64,000 bases of DNA from Bacteroidota bacterium (lineage in GTDB: Bacteria; Bacteroidota; Bacteroidia; B-17B0; Aurantibacillaceae). The position numbers were made by a program, and so were the translations under genes. The stretch's first letter is position 1, and each line of letters starts with the position of its first letter. The notes under the pieces are model-generated. The model did not search any database, was not told the origin of the DNA, and worked only from the letters and a program-made list of their open reading frames with translations. Positions 8,945 through 18,492 of the stretch are shown piece after piece. The stretch is taken from assembly GCA_013298715.1 (NCBI GenBank), contig JAAFIQ010000012.1, forward strand, positions 1 to 64,000. Reading direction: 5' to 3'.

Positions 8945-9877
8945 ATGAAAAAAATTTTATTAATCTGTTCTATTTTTATAAGGACTTTAGCTAATTCTCA
9001 AAGTGGTTGCGATACGTCAGCTATTTTACAAGATCTTATTTATCGAGAATTCTCTGGTTCTCAATTAAATTATAAGTTTTTAGATACAGAAAATTATTTA
9101 AGATGTAAAAATGTTGATACTTTAAACAAATTAATTGTTTTTGTTTTAAATTTAGGATCGAAGGAAGAGTATTTTAACGCAAGTGTATTGCAATACATTA
9201 AACGGCAGAATTATTATCAACAAGCTGTTAAATTAAATCGAAAAGATTCTTCAAATATTACTAGATTAATGGATTCTCTTTATAATCAAGCATTTAAAAC
9301 TGAAGTTATTAAGCAAAAATCTCAAATTAGTTTTACAAGTTTCACTCTGAAATTAGCAGGGTATCTAAATTTGAAAGAAAGCATTCCAGTTTTAAAAAAT
9401 ACGCTAAATAAAAATGTGAATTACGATTTAGATGTTTTAAATCAAACACTCGCAAAGTTAGGTGATTCATCTGCAGAAAATGTTATTTGCAACAATCTCA
9501 AAACAGAAAAAAACCTAGAAAAAATTAGAGATTATAGAAGTGTATTGGATTATGTGCTTACCCAAAAAATTATTTATACCTATGCCTTGTTTTTAAGAAA
9601 TAATAATAAAGTTTCTTATTACTCTGATGATACAGATTACCCAATAAATACTATTGTGCTGGTTGAGTTATATAGATATGTAAAAAATCAACAATTTAAA
9701 GACTATATATTAAAAGAAATTATTGAAAAATCACGAACATATAAAGAGTATAAAATAATGGATAAAAATCTTACCCCTGAAAAATGTCATTTATCAAATA
9801 AGATGATTAATAAGAATCATATAAAATTTATGATGAATTGGTTCGAGAAGAACAAAGGAAAATATATTTATAGTTGA
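8945..9877 (+). CDS. Secreted protein of unknown function, candidate immunity partner
   Basis: 310 residues with an N-terminal signal peptide (MKKILLICSIFIRTLANSQS) and a cysteine at 22. The rest is AT-rich in codon use and mostly alpha-helical, with weak HEAT-like features around residues 130-185 (LKESIPVLKNTL, LDVLNQTLAKLGDSSAENVI). I do not recognise the family. It starts 2 bp after the protease fragment at 8346 and overlaps the next gene by 4 bp (TTGA), so it was translated together with a toxin-like gene on each side. By position it may be the immunity protein of the truncated upstream protein. This is inference from context only. Confidence 0.6.
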   Translation: MKKILLICSIFIRTLANSQSGCDTSAILQDLIYREFSGSQLNYKFLDTENYLRCKNVDTLNKLIVFVLNLGSKEEYFNASVLQYIKRQNYYQQAVKLNRKDSSNITRLMDSLYNQAFKTEVIKQKSQISFTSFTLKLAGYLNLKESIPVLKNTLNKNVNYDLDVLNQTLAKLGDSSAENVICNNLKTEKNLEKIRDYRSVLDYVLTQKIIYTYALFLRNNNKVSYYSDDTDYPINTIVLVELYRYVKNQQFKDYILKEIIEKSRTYKEYKIMDKNLTPEKCHLSNKMINKNHIKFMMNWFEKNKGKYIYS

Positions 9878-12222
9878 CAAAACTACTTACATATTTGTTT
9901 CTTTTTCTCGTTTCTATAAAACTTTCGGGTAACACTACTTTTACAATAAACCCAAAAGCAAAAAATGTAGCAATTGTTTTAAATACAAATTTTCAGAACC
10001 CTACTTTAAAAAATTACACTTACGTAAACGGAACCCTAGATAGCGTTTACATAAACGGAAACCAATACTGCTACACCACCAACCAGAGTGCAACACCCAT
10101 TTGCACACCAATTGACACCACTAAACTACCATTGGTAATACGCGATGGCGAAGGTAACCAATACGTAATTAACGAAGGCCCGCCGCCCACCGTTACAGGC
10201 CCTACAAGCTATATTACCCTAAGTACCGACCAACTGGCCGCTACCGATAACTTAAAAGTAGAATTTATACAAAACACCAACCAAGCCTTTGGTTTTGATA
10301 AAAAAGAGTACGGCGCTTTTATAGATAATTACGAAACCATAAATCTAAGCAATAACAAAAATTATTTTGTGCCTAATAAAAGTATTGGGCAAAACAGTAC
10401 CGATGTAGTAAGTGCCACCTTTACCATTACAAATTTTAACCCTAGCCAATTAAGCTTTAAAACAAAAACCAATGCCCTACTAAGCGCTACCCAAGCCGGA
10501 AACACCTTTAACATAAGCAACATACCCGCCAATGCCGATTGCATTTACGCTTGGTACAACAACCAAAAAATTGGTAAACTAAACATTGTTAGTTTAAACA
10601 AAGTAACCAAAAAAGTAGTGCTAGTGCCGGTAAACGGCGCCAACACAAGCATAACGCAACAAGGTTTAAACGATGTTTACAAACAAGCCAATACCATTTT
10701 TACATTAACCACTGCCCCAAACTTTACGTTTAATTTAGGAAACGATGGCTTAGAAGCGGCTGATGCCAACTTAATGAGCAAGTACAGCGCAGAGATGCGG
10801 GCTTTAAGAGATGCTTACAAAAAGAAAGACAGTTTATATGATAAGAGTGCATATTACATATTTGTAGTACCAAATTTTAGTAACCCATTATTGCAAGGTT
10901 ACATGGTACGTGGCCGTGCTTTAGGTTTTGTTAAAGCAAGGTCGGCGGCTGAGGCTCTTGAAGCCGCAAAAGATGTAGCCCACGAATTAGCACATGGCGC
11001 ATTTAAGTTAGAACACACCTTTGATGCAATTGCAAAAGGCACCAGTAATAATTTAATGGATTACAACAATGGCACGCACTTAGTAAAAAGCCAATGGTTA
11101 AACATACAAAACCCTACAAATGAATTAACTTGGTTTGATGAGGAGGAGGATGGGAGTTACGAAACGGATGGTCATTATTCTACGGTATATTTAGTTTGTT
11201 TAATGCTTGGTATGGATAATAGTAAAGCAGAAGAGCTAGCTGTAGCAACTGAAAACCCAGATACAGACATCCACAGTGAAATTGACTTTGAAATAGATCA
11301 AACATGGGCATATCCTGACGCACAGCAAGAAATACATTCCTTAACTGGAGGTTTTCACACAGTCGAAGAGATGATGACGGCTTTTAAAATACTGTATATT
11401 TCAAAAAGTGAAACAAAGAAAATTGGGGAATTACTTCATAGGTATGGGGATACTTATGCCCATACAAGATTAGATAATTTTATGCCTGCTAGTTTGAAAA
11501 ATTATGAATTTCAAGATACAACAAAACTTAGACTTTATATTTTACAATGGAAAAATCAAGGTGCTCCAAGAATTTTAGATAGAATTGCGCCGTGGATAGA
11601 TTTTTTAAATTATCAAATTAGTATTTTAGGCTATAATTTTCTAACAAATGAAACTTTTCAAAAACAAAAATTGAATAATAAAACATTAGTTCAATATTTG
11701 CATAGTGTCTATCCAAATCAACCAATTGATAAATTAAAAGTTTATGGTGATGGAAATTATACCACGGAGCATGCTAGTACTGACAAAGGATTACCAGACT
11801 TTATTTATGTAAGACCGCAATGGTATTTAAGTTATGTTCAAAACTTATTTACCATATTGAGCTATAAGTATAATGAGTACACAGGTAACTTAGATTTAAA
11901 TTTATTTCAGGAAATGGTATCTTTTGCTAGCTTAAAAAATTGCTCACTTAAAGGAATAATTGATTATGAAATTGCCAAAAAGCAAGGAAAAAGGACTTTT
12001 TATATTCCTGTATTTTATTCAAAAGCAGATAGAATTGCTGCGAGTGTAGATGCAGTTTTAATGACTGACTATTTACAAGTAGCTAAGGATGCTTTATCTC
12101 GTACTAAAGAATACTTAGATCAAAAAGGGGTTTTATATACGGTTGAGACAATCAATGGAAACAAGACATATTATAATAAAAATGGTACATTTAAAACTAA
12201 GGCATTTAAAATTAGCTACTAA
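9874..12222 (+). CDS. Secreted zincin-type polymorphic toxin candidate with phospholipase-like C-terminus
   Basis: 782 residues. The start is a TTG that overlaps the previous stop (TTGA) and directly gives a signal peptide (MTKLLTYLFLFLVSIKLSG). Residues 20-250 are a beta-rich domain. Residues 255-415 are a zincin core with HELAHGAFKLEH (H370, E371, H374, H381) and a Met-turn NNLMDYNNG; its spacing is HExxHx6H, one residue longer than classical metzincins. After about residue 420 the DNA turns markedly more AT-rich and a new domain begins. It holds a scattered His/Asp set including LLHRYGDTYAH (H522, D526, H530), reminiscent of zinc-dependent phospholipase C-type proteins. The core is shared with the gene at 12776 but the tail is not, the hallmark of exchangeable toxin tips. 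A small membrane protein gene starts 2 bp later. Confidence 0.65.
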   Translation: MTKLLTYLFLFLVSIKLSGNTTFTINPKAKNVAIVLNTNFQNPTLKNYTYVNGTLDSVYINGNQYCYTTNQSATPICTPIDTTKLPLVIRDGEGNQYVINEGPPPTVTGPTSYITLSTDQLAATDNLKVEFIQNTNQAFGFDKKEYGAFIDNYETINLSNNKNYFVPNKSIGQNSTDVVSATFTITNFNPSQLSFKTKTNALLSATQAGNTFNISNIPANADCIYAWYNNQKIGKLNIVSLNKVTKKVVLVPVNGANTSITQQGLNDVYKQANTIFTLTTAPNFTFNLGNDGLEAADANLMSKYSAEMRALRDAYKKKDSLYDKSAYYIFVVPNFSNPLLQGYMVRGRALGFVKARSAAEALEAAKDVAHELAHGAFKLEHTFDAIAKGTSNNLMDYNNGTHLVKSQWLNIQNPTNELTWFDEEEDGSYETDGHYSTVYLVCLMLGMDNSKAEELAVATENPDTDIHSEIDFEIDQTWAYPDAQQEIHSLTGGFHTVEEMMTAFKILYISKSETKKIGELLHRYGDTYAHTRLDNFMPASLKNYEFQDTTKLRLYILQWKNQGAPRILDRIAPWIDFLNYQISILGYNFLTNETFQKQKLNNKTLVQYLHSVYPNQPIDKLKVYGDGNYTTEHASTDKGLPDFIYVRPQWYLSYVQNLFTILSYKYNEYTGNLDLNLFQEMVSFASLKNCSLKGIIDYEIAKKQGKRTFYIPVFYSKADRIAASVDAVLMTDYLQVAKDALSRTKEYLDQKGVLYTVETINGNKTYYNKNGTFKTKAFKISY

Positions 12223-12224
12223 GA

Positions 12225-12617
12225 ATGAAAAAATCTATAATAATATTTGAAACAATAATTTTTATATCGCAGTTATTAATATGGTTACTTTTTCCAATTG
12301 AAAATTGTAAAAATTATAATTGTGATGGAAAATTACTCGGCTATCTTCCAATTTTTATTTTTGTACTATCTATATTGTATATTATTAATTTTTTATTCTA
12401 TGTGCTTTTCATTTTCCAAATATTTAAAAAATATAAAATTATTATTTTCACTTTAATAATATTTTTTTATAATTTATTCTTCTGCATTATTATATTTTCC
12501 AAATTTGGAAGTAATCTTATTAATTTCACTTTATTAATATCTTTCATACAAACTGTTTCAAACTTAATTTTAGTGATGTTGTATTATAAAATTTATAGTA
12601 AAAAAATCATTAATTGA
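12225..12617 (+). CDS. Small four-helix membrane protein, candidate immunity protein
   Basis: 130 residues with four hydrophobic segments (about 5-24, 37-66, 72-92, 97-122) and short charged loops; no family recognised. The ATG lies 2 bp after the toxin-like gene. Very AT-rich codon use matches the tail of that gene rather than its core. A membrane immunity protein would fit a membrane-attacking (phospholipase-like) toxin. The function is inferred from position alone. Confidence 0.55.
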   Translation: MKKSIIIFETIIFISQLLIWLLFPIENCKNYNCDGKLLGYLPIFIFVLSILYIINFLFYVLFIFQIFKKYKIIIFTLIIFFYNLFFCIIIFSKFGSNLINFTLLISFIQTVSNLILVMLYYKIYSKKIIN

Positions 12618-12635
12618 AAATGTTTGTCTTGTATA

Positions 12636-12745
12636 TTTTTTGTGAAATGTTCCAAAATTGTTCGAATATTAAAACGGAAAAAATATGATAAAAGGAATTT
12701 GATTAAATTTAAAATATAAATTAGAAAGAGTTGATTGTTAAAGTT
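12636..12745 (+). repeat. Intergenic block shared with 21716-21820
   Basis: Shares ATGTTCCAAAATTGTTCGAA, then AAAGGAATTTG(A/G)TTAAATTTAAAA, then TTGATTG(T/G)TAAAG with the block at 21716-21820, in the same order and spacing. Both blocks lie 35-80 bp upstream of a copy of the 70-bp palindromic repeat. It may carry a promoter or be the edge of a larger mobile unit. Confidence 0.6.
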
Positions 12746-12775
12746 TGTATTTATATTGTATTTGAAATTGTTTGT

Positions 12776-14563
12776 ATGCTCAGGGTTACAAACCCAGTTC
12801 GCGAACAGTTGCGAAACGGCGAGGCTGGAGGCTTACAAAGGTCGTTCGCAACCGTAAACGGCGCCAACACAAGCATAACGCAACAAAATTTAAACGATGT
12901 TTACAAACAAGCCAACACCAATTTTACACTCACCTTAGCCCCAAACTTTACATTTGATTTAGGAACGGATGGCTTGGAAGCAGCAGACGCTAACCTTTTT
13001 AATAAATATAGCCCCGAAATGCGTGCATTAAGAGATGCATATAAAAAGAAAGATAGCTTGTATGATAAAAAAGCTTATTATGTTTTTGTGGTACCAAACT
13101 TTAATAATCCCCAACAACTAGGTTACATGGTAAGAGGCAGGGCTGTTGGTTTTGTTGCAGCCAATGCTAACGTAAAACAAGTAACACATGAATTGGCGCA
13201 TGGCACCTTTGGTTTAGAACATACTTTCCCAACGATAACACAAAACACGAGTAACAATTTAATGGATTATAACAATGGAACACAGTTGGTAAAAGCACAG
13301 TGGTTAATTATTCAAAATGAAGATTATGCCATTAGTTGGTTTGATAATGATGATGCAGGTGCATTTTTTGGCCCTGAAAAAACAGCTGCGGGAGTGTTTT
13401 ACTTCATTAATCAAATAAAAGTAGCTTACAAAAAAAATACAACAGTAAATTATCCATTAGGTGTTTCTGTAACTAACGACGATACGCGTTTAAAAGCAGA
13501 AAATACATACCTAGGAGGGATACAATATTCATTTATAAAAGTGATTATAAAATCAAGTTACAACAGCGTAGATGTTTACAATAAAGTAGAAAAAAGACTA
13601 GGGCAGGGAAATACTTATTTGAGTGTGCAAACGGGCTCATACATATCTGTTGATAACGACAGGATAATGATTGAAGTGCCCCAAGATAGATTAAGTAATA
13701 TGTTATATTACATTAAGAATACCCAAACCTTTAAAAATTTAATTTTATTTGTTAATGGATATAGACCGCTTACAGATCAAAGTGGAGATCCGTTGAGTGG
13801 AGTAGAATATGAAAACAGCACTAACCAAATAGAATATGGCGATAGCCGTGGTTATTGGTCAGGCATTGATGCTCAATTTATGAATCGCATTGGCACTCGA
13901 ACAGCGGTATATGCAGATGGGCATCATAGTGTAAAAACAAGTAACCATTTTTCAGTACCAGATTTCTTACTGGGATACAGAGATGCTGGGAACGCAAAGT
14001 ACCATTGTTATAACAAAAATCCAATCAATTCGAATGTTTGTATAGATAATAGTTATTTACATAGAAGCCCTAATTACTCTGGGTTTAGTACAAGAGAAAG
14101 AAATGGTAAAGCTGCTGCTGAAGATTTTATATATCAAATTGGTCAAAACATAGTATTTGATAAACAAACCGATACTTTGGATATTGTTGCCCATAGCATG
14201 GGTTATGCATATGCAGTAGGTATGATTAAAGCCTTAAAACAAGCAGGCATAAAGTTTGGTAGATTTTACATACTAGCGCCAGAAAATGCTTGCAGTGGCA
14301 AAGCTACATGGGCTGATTTTAAAGAAGTGTGGCAGTATGGCACTAACGAAGTTTTAGAAAAACCTTATTTACAAGATGGCATAGCGCCGCAGTGTAAAGT
14401 TGATGGAATTACAAATTTACCACAAACAACCAAAGGTGGAAGAGTTTATATACCTGATAATTTTACCCCTAAAGGATTTTTAGAAAGCCACACTGTTAAA
14501 AATTATGGATGGATATTTAATAAAACAACTCAAGAAGATGGATACGTTAAACCAAGGCAGTAG
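12776..14563 (+). CDS. Orphan toxin cassette: zincin core plus alpha/beta-hydrolase (lipase-like) domain
   Basis: 595 residues from the ATG at 12776; a TTG start 45 bp upstream is also possible. Residues 2-25 are the translated palindromic repeat, after which the protein joins the core of the gene at 9874 at VNGANTSITQQ. The signal peptide and N-terminal domain (about 250 residues) are missing. The zincin site HELAHGTFGLEH (H138, E139, H142, H149) and Met-turn are intact. From about residue 190 the sequence is new and contains an esterase/lipase nucleophile elbow, DIVAHSMGYA (Ser474), plus a C-terminal stretch ending NYGWIF-NKTTQED-GYVKPRQ. A lipase toxin is likely. Without a signal peptide it may be a silent donor copy. 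The last 26 bp overlap a lipoprotein gene. Confidence 0.65.
   Translation: MLRVTNPVREQLRNGEAGGLQRSFATVNGANTSITQQNLNDVYKQANTNFTLTLAPNFTFDLGTDGLEAADANLFNKYSPEMRALRDAYKKKDSLYDKKAYYVFVVPNFNNPQQLGYMVRGRAVGFVAANANVKQVTHELAHGTFGLEHTFPTITQNTSNNLMDYNNGTQLVKAQWLIIQNEDYAISWFDNDDAGAFFGPEKTAAGVFYFINQIKVAYKKNTTVNYPLGVSVTNDDTRLKAENTYLGGIQYSFIKVIIKSSYNSVDVYNKVEKRLGQGNTYLSVQTGSYISVDNDRIMIEVPQDRLSNMLYYIKNTQTFKNLILFVNGYRPLTDQSGDPLSGVEYENSTNQIEYGDSRGYWSGIDAQFMNRIGTRTAVYADGHHSVKTSNHFSVPDFLLGYRDAGNAKYHCYNKNPINSNVCIDNSYLHRSPNYSGFSTRERNGKAAAEDFIYQIGQNIVFDKQTDTLDIVAHSMGYAYAVGMIKALKQAGIKFGRFYILAPENACSGKATWADFKEVWQYGTNEVLEKPYLQDGIAPQCKVDGITNLPQTTKGGRVYIPDNFTPKGFLESHTVKNYGWIFNKTTQEDGYVKPRQ
12781..12853 (+). repeat. Palindromic cassette repeat, copy a
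   Basis: Begins CAGGGTTACAAACCCAGTTC and ends GGTCGTTCGCAACCG. It contains a GGGTT-ACA-AACCC hairpin, a GTTCGCGAAC palindrome and a longer stem (GTTGCGAaACG / CGTTCGCAAC) around a variable loop. It is the joint where the toxin core begins. Confidence 0.85.
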
Positions 14564-15236
14564 TCGAATATATATTACTTTATTTTTTTTTGTAGTTGTT
14601 TCTTGCGGTGATAATGTAAAAAAAAGTAGTTTATTTGATGATGTAATTAATAAGTTTGAATATAAAAAAATTTATACAAGTGCTGAAGATTCTTTAAAAC
14701 TATATAACTTAAACAAATTAGGGAATTATAATTTTCTAAATGCAGGAAATTGGTTTTTAGACAGTTTATTTTGTTTTAATAAAGATAAAAATCGATTCAT
14801 TACTTCTATTCTGTATACAAATTCAAATACAAAATCAGCAGAACATGACGGAATGCAATTTTTGTATGGAGAAAAGATAAATAATGATTGGTATTTTTTT
14901 AAAGGAGCTAGCATTCATATTCCTCGCAGTATGATAAAAGATCACCCAGCAAACAAACCATTAAATTACCAACAACTCCATCAAATAGCATTAAAAGAAG
15001 TATATGGTGGTTATTTAAAAGCAGATGGAAGTATTAATGAAGAGTGGTTTATAAGCCAATTTGAAGGGAATGATTGGGGGAATTTTAATAATCAAGAAGA
15101 TGATGATTGGTGTTTTAAAGGAAAACGTTATACCAACAAAAAAGAGTATTACCAAGCATGCCATTTATGTAAAGTAAAAGCCAATTGGTATGGTGTAAAA
15201 AAAGATACAATTAAAAAAGAAAATGTATTACCTTAA
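14538..15236 (+). CDS. Lipoprotein, candidate immunity protein (cassette 1)
   Basis: 232 residues. I use the ATG at 14538 because it places a lipobox (VVVSC, cysteine near residue 23) after a hydrophobic stretch; a frame from 14505 is longer but has no signal. It overlaps the end of the lipase gene by 26 bp in another frame. The N-terminal part is specific to this copy. The last 90 residues (from LNYQQLHQIALKEVYGGYLK) are shared with the copies at 15569, 16453 and 17449. Nearly the same DNA as in cassette 2 runs from about 14967 to 15276. A lipoprotein following a lipase-type effector is a common effector/immunity layout; the role is inferred. Confidence 0.75.
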   Translation: MDTLNQGSSRIYITLFFFVVVSCGDNVKKSSLFDDVINKFEYKKIYTSAEDSLKLYNLNKLGNYNFLNAGNWFLDSLFCFNKDKNRFITSILYTNSNTKSAEHDGMQFLYGEKINNDWYFFKGASIHIPRSMIKDHPANKPLNYQQLHQIALKEVYGGYLKADGSINEEWFISQFEGNDWGNFNNQEDDDWCFKGKRYTNKKEYYQACHLCKVKANWYGVKKDTIKKENVLP

Positions 15237-15591
15237 AAATGATTTTAGAATTAAATGGAAAGAAAAAACTCGGTGGCTCAGGGTTACAAACCCAGTTCGC
15301 AAACAGTTGCGGAACGTCGGGGGAGAGGCTTACAAAGGTCGTTCGCAACCGCAGTATGGCACTAACGAAGTTTTAGAAAAACCTTATTTACAAGATGGCA
15401 TAGCGCCGCAGTGTAAAGTTGATGGAATTACAAATTTACCACAAACAACCAAAGGCGGAAGAGTTTATATACCTGATAATTTTACTCCTAAAGGATTTTT
15501 AGAAAGCCACACTGTTAAAAATTATGGATGGATATTTACAAGTATACAGTATGATGCAAACAATCCCAATGGCTATGTTCGACCACGTTAG
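15223..15591 (+). CDS. Orphan C-terminal tail of the lipase-like toxin (cassette 2)
   Basis: 122 residues from an ATG inside the end of the lipoprotein gene. Residues 1-15 (MYYLKNDFRIKWKEK) are a short lead that recurs after every lipoprotein here. Residues 18-42 are the translated palindromic repeat. From YGTNEVLEKPYLQDGIAPQC on it is almost identical to the end of the protein at 12776. It then ends with its own tip: NYGWIF, the variable TSIQYDANNPN, and GYVRPR. It lacks the catalytic serine, so it cannot act alone; it looks like a stored tail or a recombination remnant. It overlaps the next lipoprotein gene. Confidence 0.6.
   Translation: MYYLKNDFRIKWKEKTRWLRVTNPVRKQLRNVGGEAYKGRSQPQYGTNEVLEKPYLQDGIAPQCKVDGITNLPQTTKGGRVYIPDNFTPKGFLESHTVKNYGWIFTSIQYDANNPNGYVRPR
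15279..15350 (+). repeat. Palindromic cassette repeat, copy b
   Basis: CAGGGTTACAAACCCAGTTC start and GGTCGTTCGCAACC end, with stem GTTGCGgAACG / CGTTCGCAAC and a loop that differs from copy a. Joins the lipoprotein end of cassette 1 to the toxin tail of cassette 2. Confidence 0.85.
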
Positions 15592-16285
15592 TAAAAAAAC
15601 TATTCTTATTTTATTTCTATTATTGCAAGCTTGTAATGAAACAAAAGAGGAATATTCTAAAATTAATCCGATGCTGGATCATCGATTGCGCATTAAAAAC
15701 AAAAAATACCATGATGTATATAAACAATTTTCTGACACTTTAAATACTTGGGCTAAGTATAAAATATTTGGCTCATTGGATTCTATTTATAGCATTAATA
15801 ATGCAGACAGTCTTTTGTGTTTTAATAAAGATGAGAACCGATTGGTTGTTGCAGTTTTAAACAGATATGTTAGCAAAAAAGTACAATCTAATTCAGATGG
15901 TATGTATTATTTTTATGGAGAAAACATTGGAGGTTTTTGGTATTTTTTTAGAGGACCTTTTATAGTAATTCCTCGCAGTATGGTAAAAGATCATCCTATA
16001 AATAAATCTTTAAGCTACCAACAACTCCATCAAATAGCATTAAAAGAAGTATATGGTGGTTATTTAAAAGCAGATGGAAGTATCAATGAAGAGTGGTTTA
16101 TAAGCCAATTTGAAGGAAATGATTGGGGGAATTTTAATAATCAAGAAGATGATGATTGGTGTTTTAAAGGAAAACGTTATACCAACAAAAAAGAGTATTA
16201 CCAAGCATGCCATTTATGTAAAGTAAAAGCCAATTGGTATGGTTTTAAAAAAGATACAATTAAAAAAGAAAATGTATTACCTTAA
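15569..16285 (+). CDS. Lipoprotein, candidate immunity protein (cassette 2)
   Basis: 238 residues from the ATG at 15569 (or 236 from 15575), chosen because a lipobox (LLLQAC) follows directly. Starts at 15524 or 15551 would put the hydrophobic segment too deep. It overlaps the toxin tail by 23 bp. The N-terminal 140 residues differ from cassette 1. The C-terminal part (GNDWGNFNNQEDDDWCFKGK ... ENVLP) is nearly identical to it at DNA level, a sign of recent duplication or gene conversion. Confidence 0.72.
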   Translation: MAMFDHVSKKTILILFLLLQACNETKEEYSKINPMLDHRLRIKNKKYHDVYKQFSDTLNTWAKYKIFGSLDSIYSINNADSLLCFNKDENRLVVAVLNRYVSKKVQSNSDGMYYFYGENIGGFWYFFRGPFIVIPRSMVKDHPINKSLSYQQLHQIALKEVYGGYLKADGSINEEWFISQFEGNDWGNFNNQEDDDWCFKGKRYTNKKEYYQACHLCKVKANWYGFKKDTIKKENVLP

Positions 16286-16475
16286 AAATGATTTTAGAAT
16301 TAAATGGAAAGAAAAAAATCGGTGGCTCAGGGTTACAAACCCAGTTCGCAAACTTTGCGGAACGGCTGGACTATATGCTTGCAAAGGTCGTTCGCAACCT
16401 TATAGTGTAGGAAATTATGGATGGATATTTACAAAACGTTTGCCGGGCATGGATGGTTATGTTCGGCCAAGGTAA
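16272..16475 (+). CDS. Minimal orphan toxin tip (cassette 3)
   Basis: 67 residues from an ATG within the end of the upstream lipoprotein gene: the MYYLKNDFRIKWKEK lead, the translated repeat, and then only VGNYGWIF, the variable TKRLPGMD, and GYVRPR from the lipase-like toxin. Only the last 22 residues are toxin sequence, so no enzyme domain remains. What is kept is exactly the part that overlaps the following lipoprotein start. Confidence 0.5.
   Translation: MYYLKNDFRIKWKEKNRWLRVTNPVRKLCGTAGLYACKGRSQPYSVGNYGWIFTKRLPGMDGYVRPR
16328..16399 (+). repeat. Palindromic cassette repeat, copy c
   Basis: CAGGGTTACAAACCCAGTTC start and GGTCGTTCGCAACC end; middle part diverged (CTTTGCGGAACGGC and an ATATGCTTGC loop). 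Confidence 0.82.
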
Positions 16476-17169
16476 GGCTTATTATTATTTATTATTAGTA
16501 GGCATTTCTAGCTGTAATCTTTTTGAAAAAAAAGAAGAGATTACTAGCATTGAAAAAATTGCTGTATCTCAAATGACTAAAATAGATCATGATTCTTTAT
16601 ATAATAAGATTACTGATACGCTCACTTATTGGGTGGCTAGTAGTTTGGGTTCCGTTGAGGCTGAAAAAATATATTCATATAAAATTGATAGTTTAATTTG
16701 TTTAAATACAGACAAAACACGATTAATTTGCGCAAGGCATTTATATGTTAATGTTATTAATTCAAACTCAGATGATTTACAGTTTTTATTTGGAGAGAGG
16801 ATAATGAACAAATGGTATTTTTTTAAAGGACCTTCAATTGTTATTCCTCGTGAAATGGTTCCTAATCACCCATTAAACAAACCATTAAATTACCAACAAC
16901 TCCATCAAATAGCATTAAAAGAAGTATATGGTGGTTATTTAAAAGCAGACGGCACAATAAATGAAAACTATTTTACAAGCCAGTTTGAAGATTCTGGTTG
17001 GGGAAATTTTGATAATCAAGCGTATTCACTTAAGTATTTAGGATTAAAACCAAATGAAAAATTTACTGATAAACGAAAATTTTTTGAGGCAATACATTTG
17101 CAAAGCGTAAAAAACAATTGGTATGGAGTAAAAAAAGATACAATTAAAAAAGAAAATGTATTACCTTAA
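16453..17169 (+). CDS. Lipoprotein, candidate immunity protein (cassette 3)
   Basis: 238 residues from the ATG at 16453 (or 16459), with a lipobox VGISSC. It overlaps the toxin tip by 23 bp. The N-terminal part is its own. After LNYQQLHQIALKEVYGGYLK the end belongs to a second type (GWGNFDNQAYSLKYLGLKPN ... KNNWYGVKK), shared with cassette 4 rather than with 1 and 2. The family thus has mosaic ends, consistent with exchange between copies. Confidence 0.72.
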   Translation: MVMFGQGKAYYYLLLVGISSCNLFEKKEEITSIEKIAVSQMTKIDHDSLYNKITDTLTYWVASSLGSVEAEKIYSYKIDSLICLNTDKTRLICARHLYVNVINSNSDDLQFLFGERIMNKWYFFKGPSIVIPREMVPNHPLNKPLNYQQLHQIALKEVYGGYLKADGTINENYFTSQFEDSGWGNFDNQAYSLKYLGLKPNEKFTDKRKFFEAIHLQSVKNNWYGVKKDTIKKENVLP

Positions 17170-17210
17170 AGATGATTTTGGAATTAAATGGAAAGAAAAA
17201 TTCGGCGAAT

Positions 17211-17270
17211 CAGGGTTACAAACCCAGTTCGCGAACATCCGCCGCGGCGGAGCGGAACGGCGGACACCCA
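17211..17270 (+). repeat. Palindromic cassette repeat, copy d (right part altered)
   Basis: Starts CAGGGTTACAAACCCAGTTC and keeps GTTCGCGAAC, but the middle is GC-rich (CCGCCGCGGCGG) and the usual GTCGTTCGCAACC end is missing. The toxin tail of cassette 4 follows directly. Confidence 0.7.
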
Positions 17271-17448
17271 ATGTATTTGCAAGATGGTGTTGCGCCGCAA
17301 TGTGCATGTGCAGGTATAACCGTAAAATACCCAAATACAAAAACAGGTAGAGTATTTATACCCAATACAATAAATACAAGAGGTTTTTTAGGCAGTCACA
17401 CCGTTAAAAATTATGGATGGATATTTACAAATTTAATTTCTACACAAG

Positions 17449-17471
<23 letters not shown>
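17271..17471 (+). CDS. Orphan C-terminal toxin tail (cassette 4)
   Basis: 66 residues starting MYLQDGVAPQCACAGITVKY, a diverged match to the YLQDGIAPQCKVDGIT region of the lipase-like toxin, then GFLGSHTVKNYGWIF, the variable TNLISTQD and GYVRPR. An in-frame ATG at 17172 would add the repeat-derived lead. There is no catalytic region. It overlaps the next lipoprotein gene by 23 bp. Confidence 0.55.
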
Positions 17472-18174
<703 letters not shown>

Positions 18175-18215
18175 AGATGATTTTGGAATTAAATGGAAAG
18201 AAAAATTCGGCGAAT

Positions 18216-18290
18216 CAGGGTTACAAACCCAGTTCGCAAACTTTGCGGAACGTCGGGGGAGAGGCTTACAAAGGTCGTTCGCAACCGCCG
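18216..18290 (+). repeat. Palindromic cassette repeat, copy e
   Basis: CAGGGTTACAAACCCAGTTC start and GGTCGTTCGCAACC end, after the same short lead (GGAATTAAATGGAAAGAAAA) seen after each lipoprotein. No toxin tail follows; about 200 bp of AT-rich sequence leads to the next gene. It marks the end of the tandem array. Confidence 0.82.
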
Positions 18291-18492
18291 CCGCTCCTCA
18301 GAATTTGTAATCTTTCGGAATAATTTATAATTTAGATTAAATAAGTGAAAAAATTTAAATGAATATTTACAATGCCAAAAAATTATAATACAACACCTAT
18401 AGGGTTACAAATCTTGTGGAGTAGTTTCGAGAAAAATTCTTATTTAAATTTTTTTACTATTTTTGATTTTTAATAAAAACGACAATATAAAC

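Noticed and set aside
17156-17350. MYYLKDDFGIKWKEK frame continuing through repeat d as a gene
   Set aside because: In this copy the frame leaves the toxin tail and ends in arginine-rich nonsense; the tail is read in another frame.
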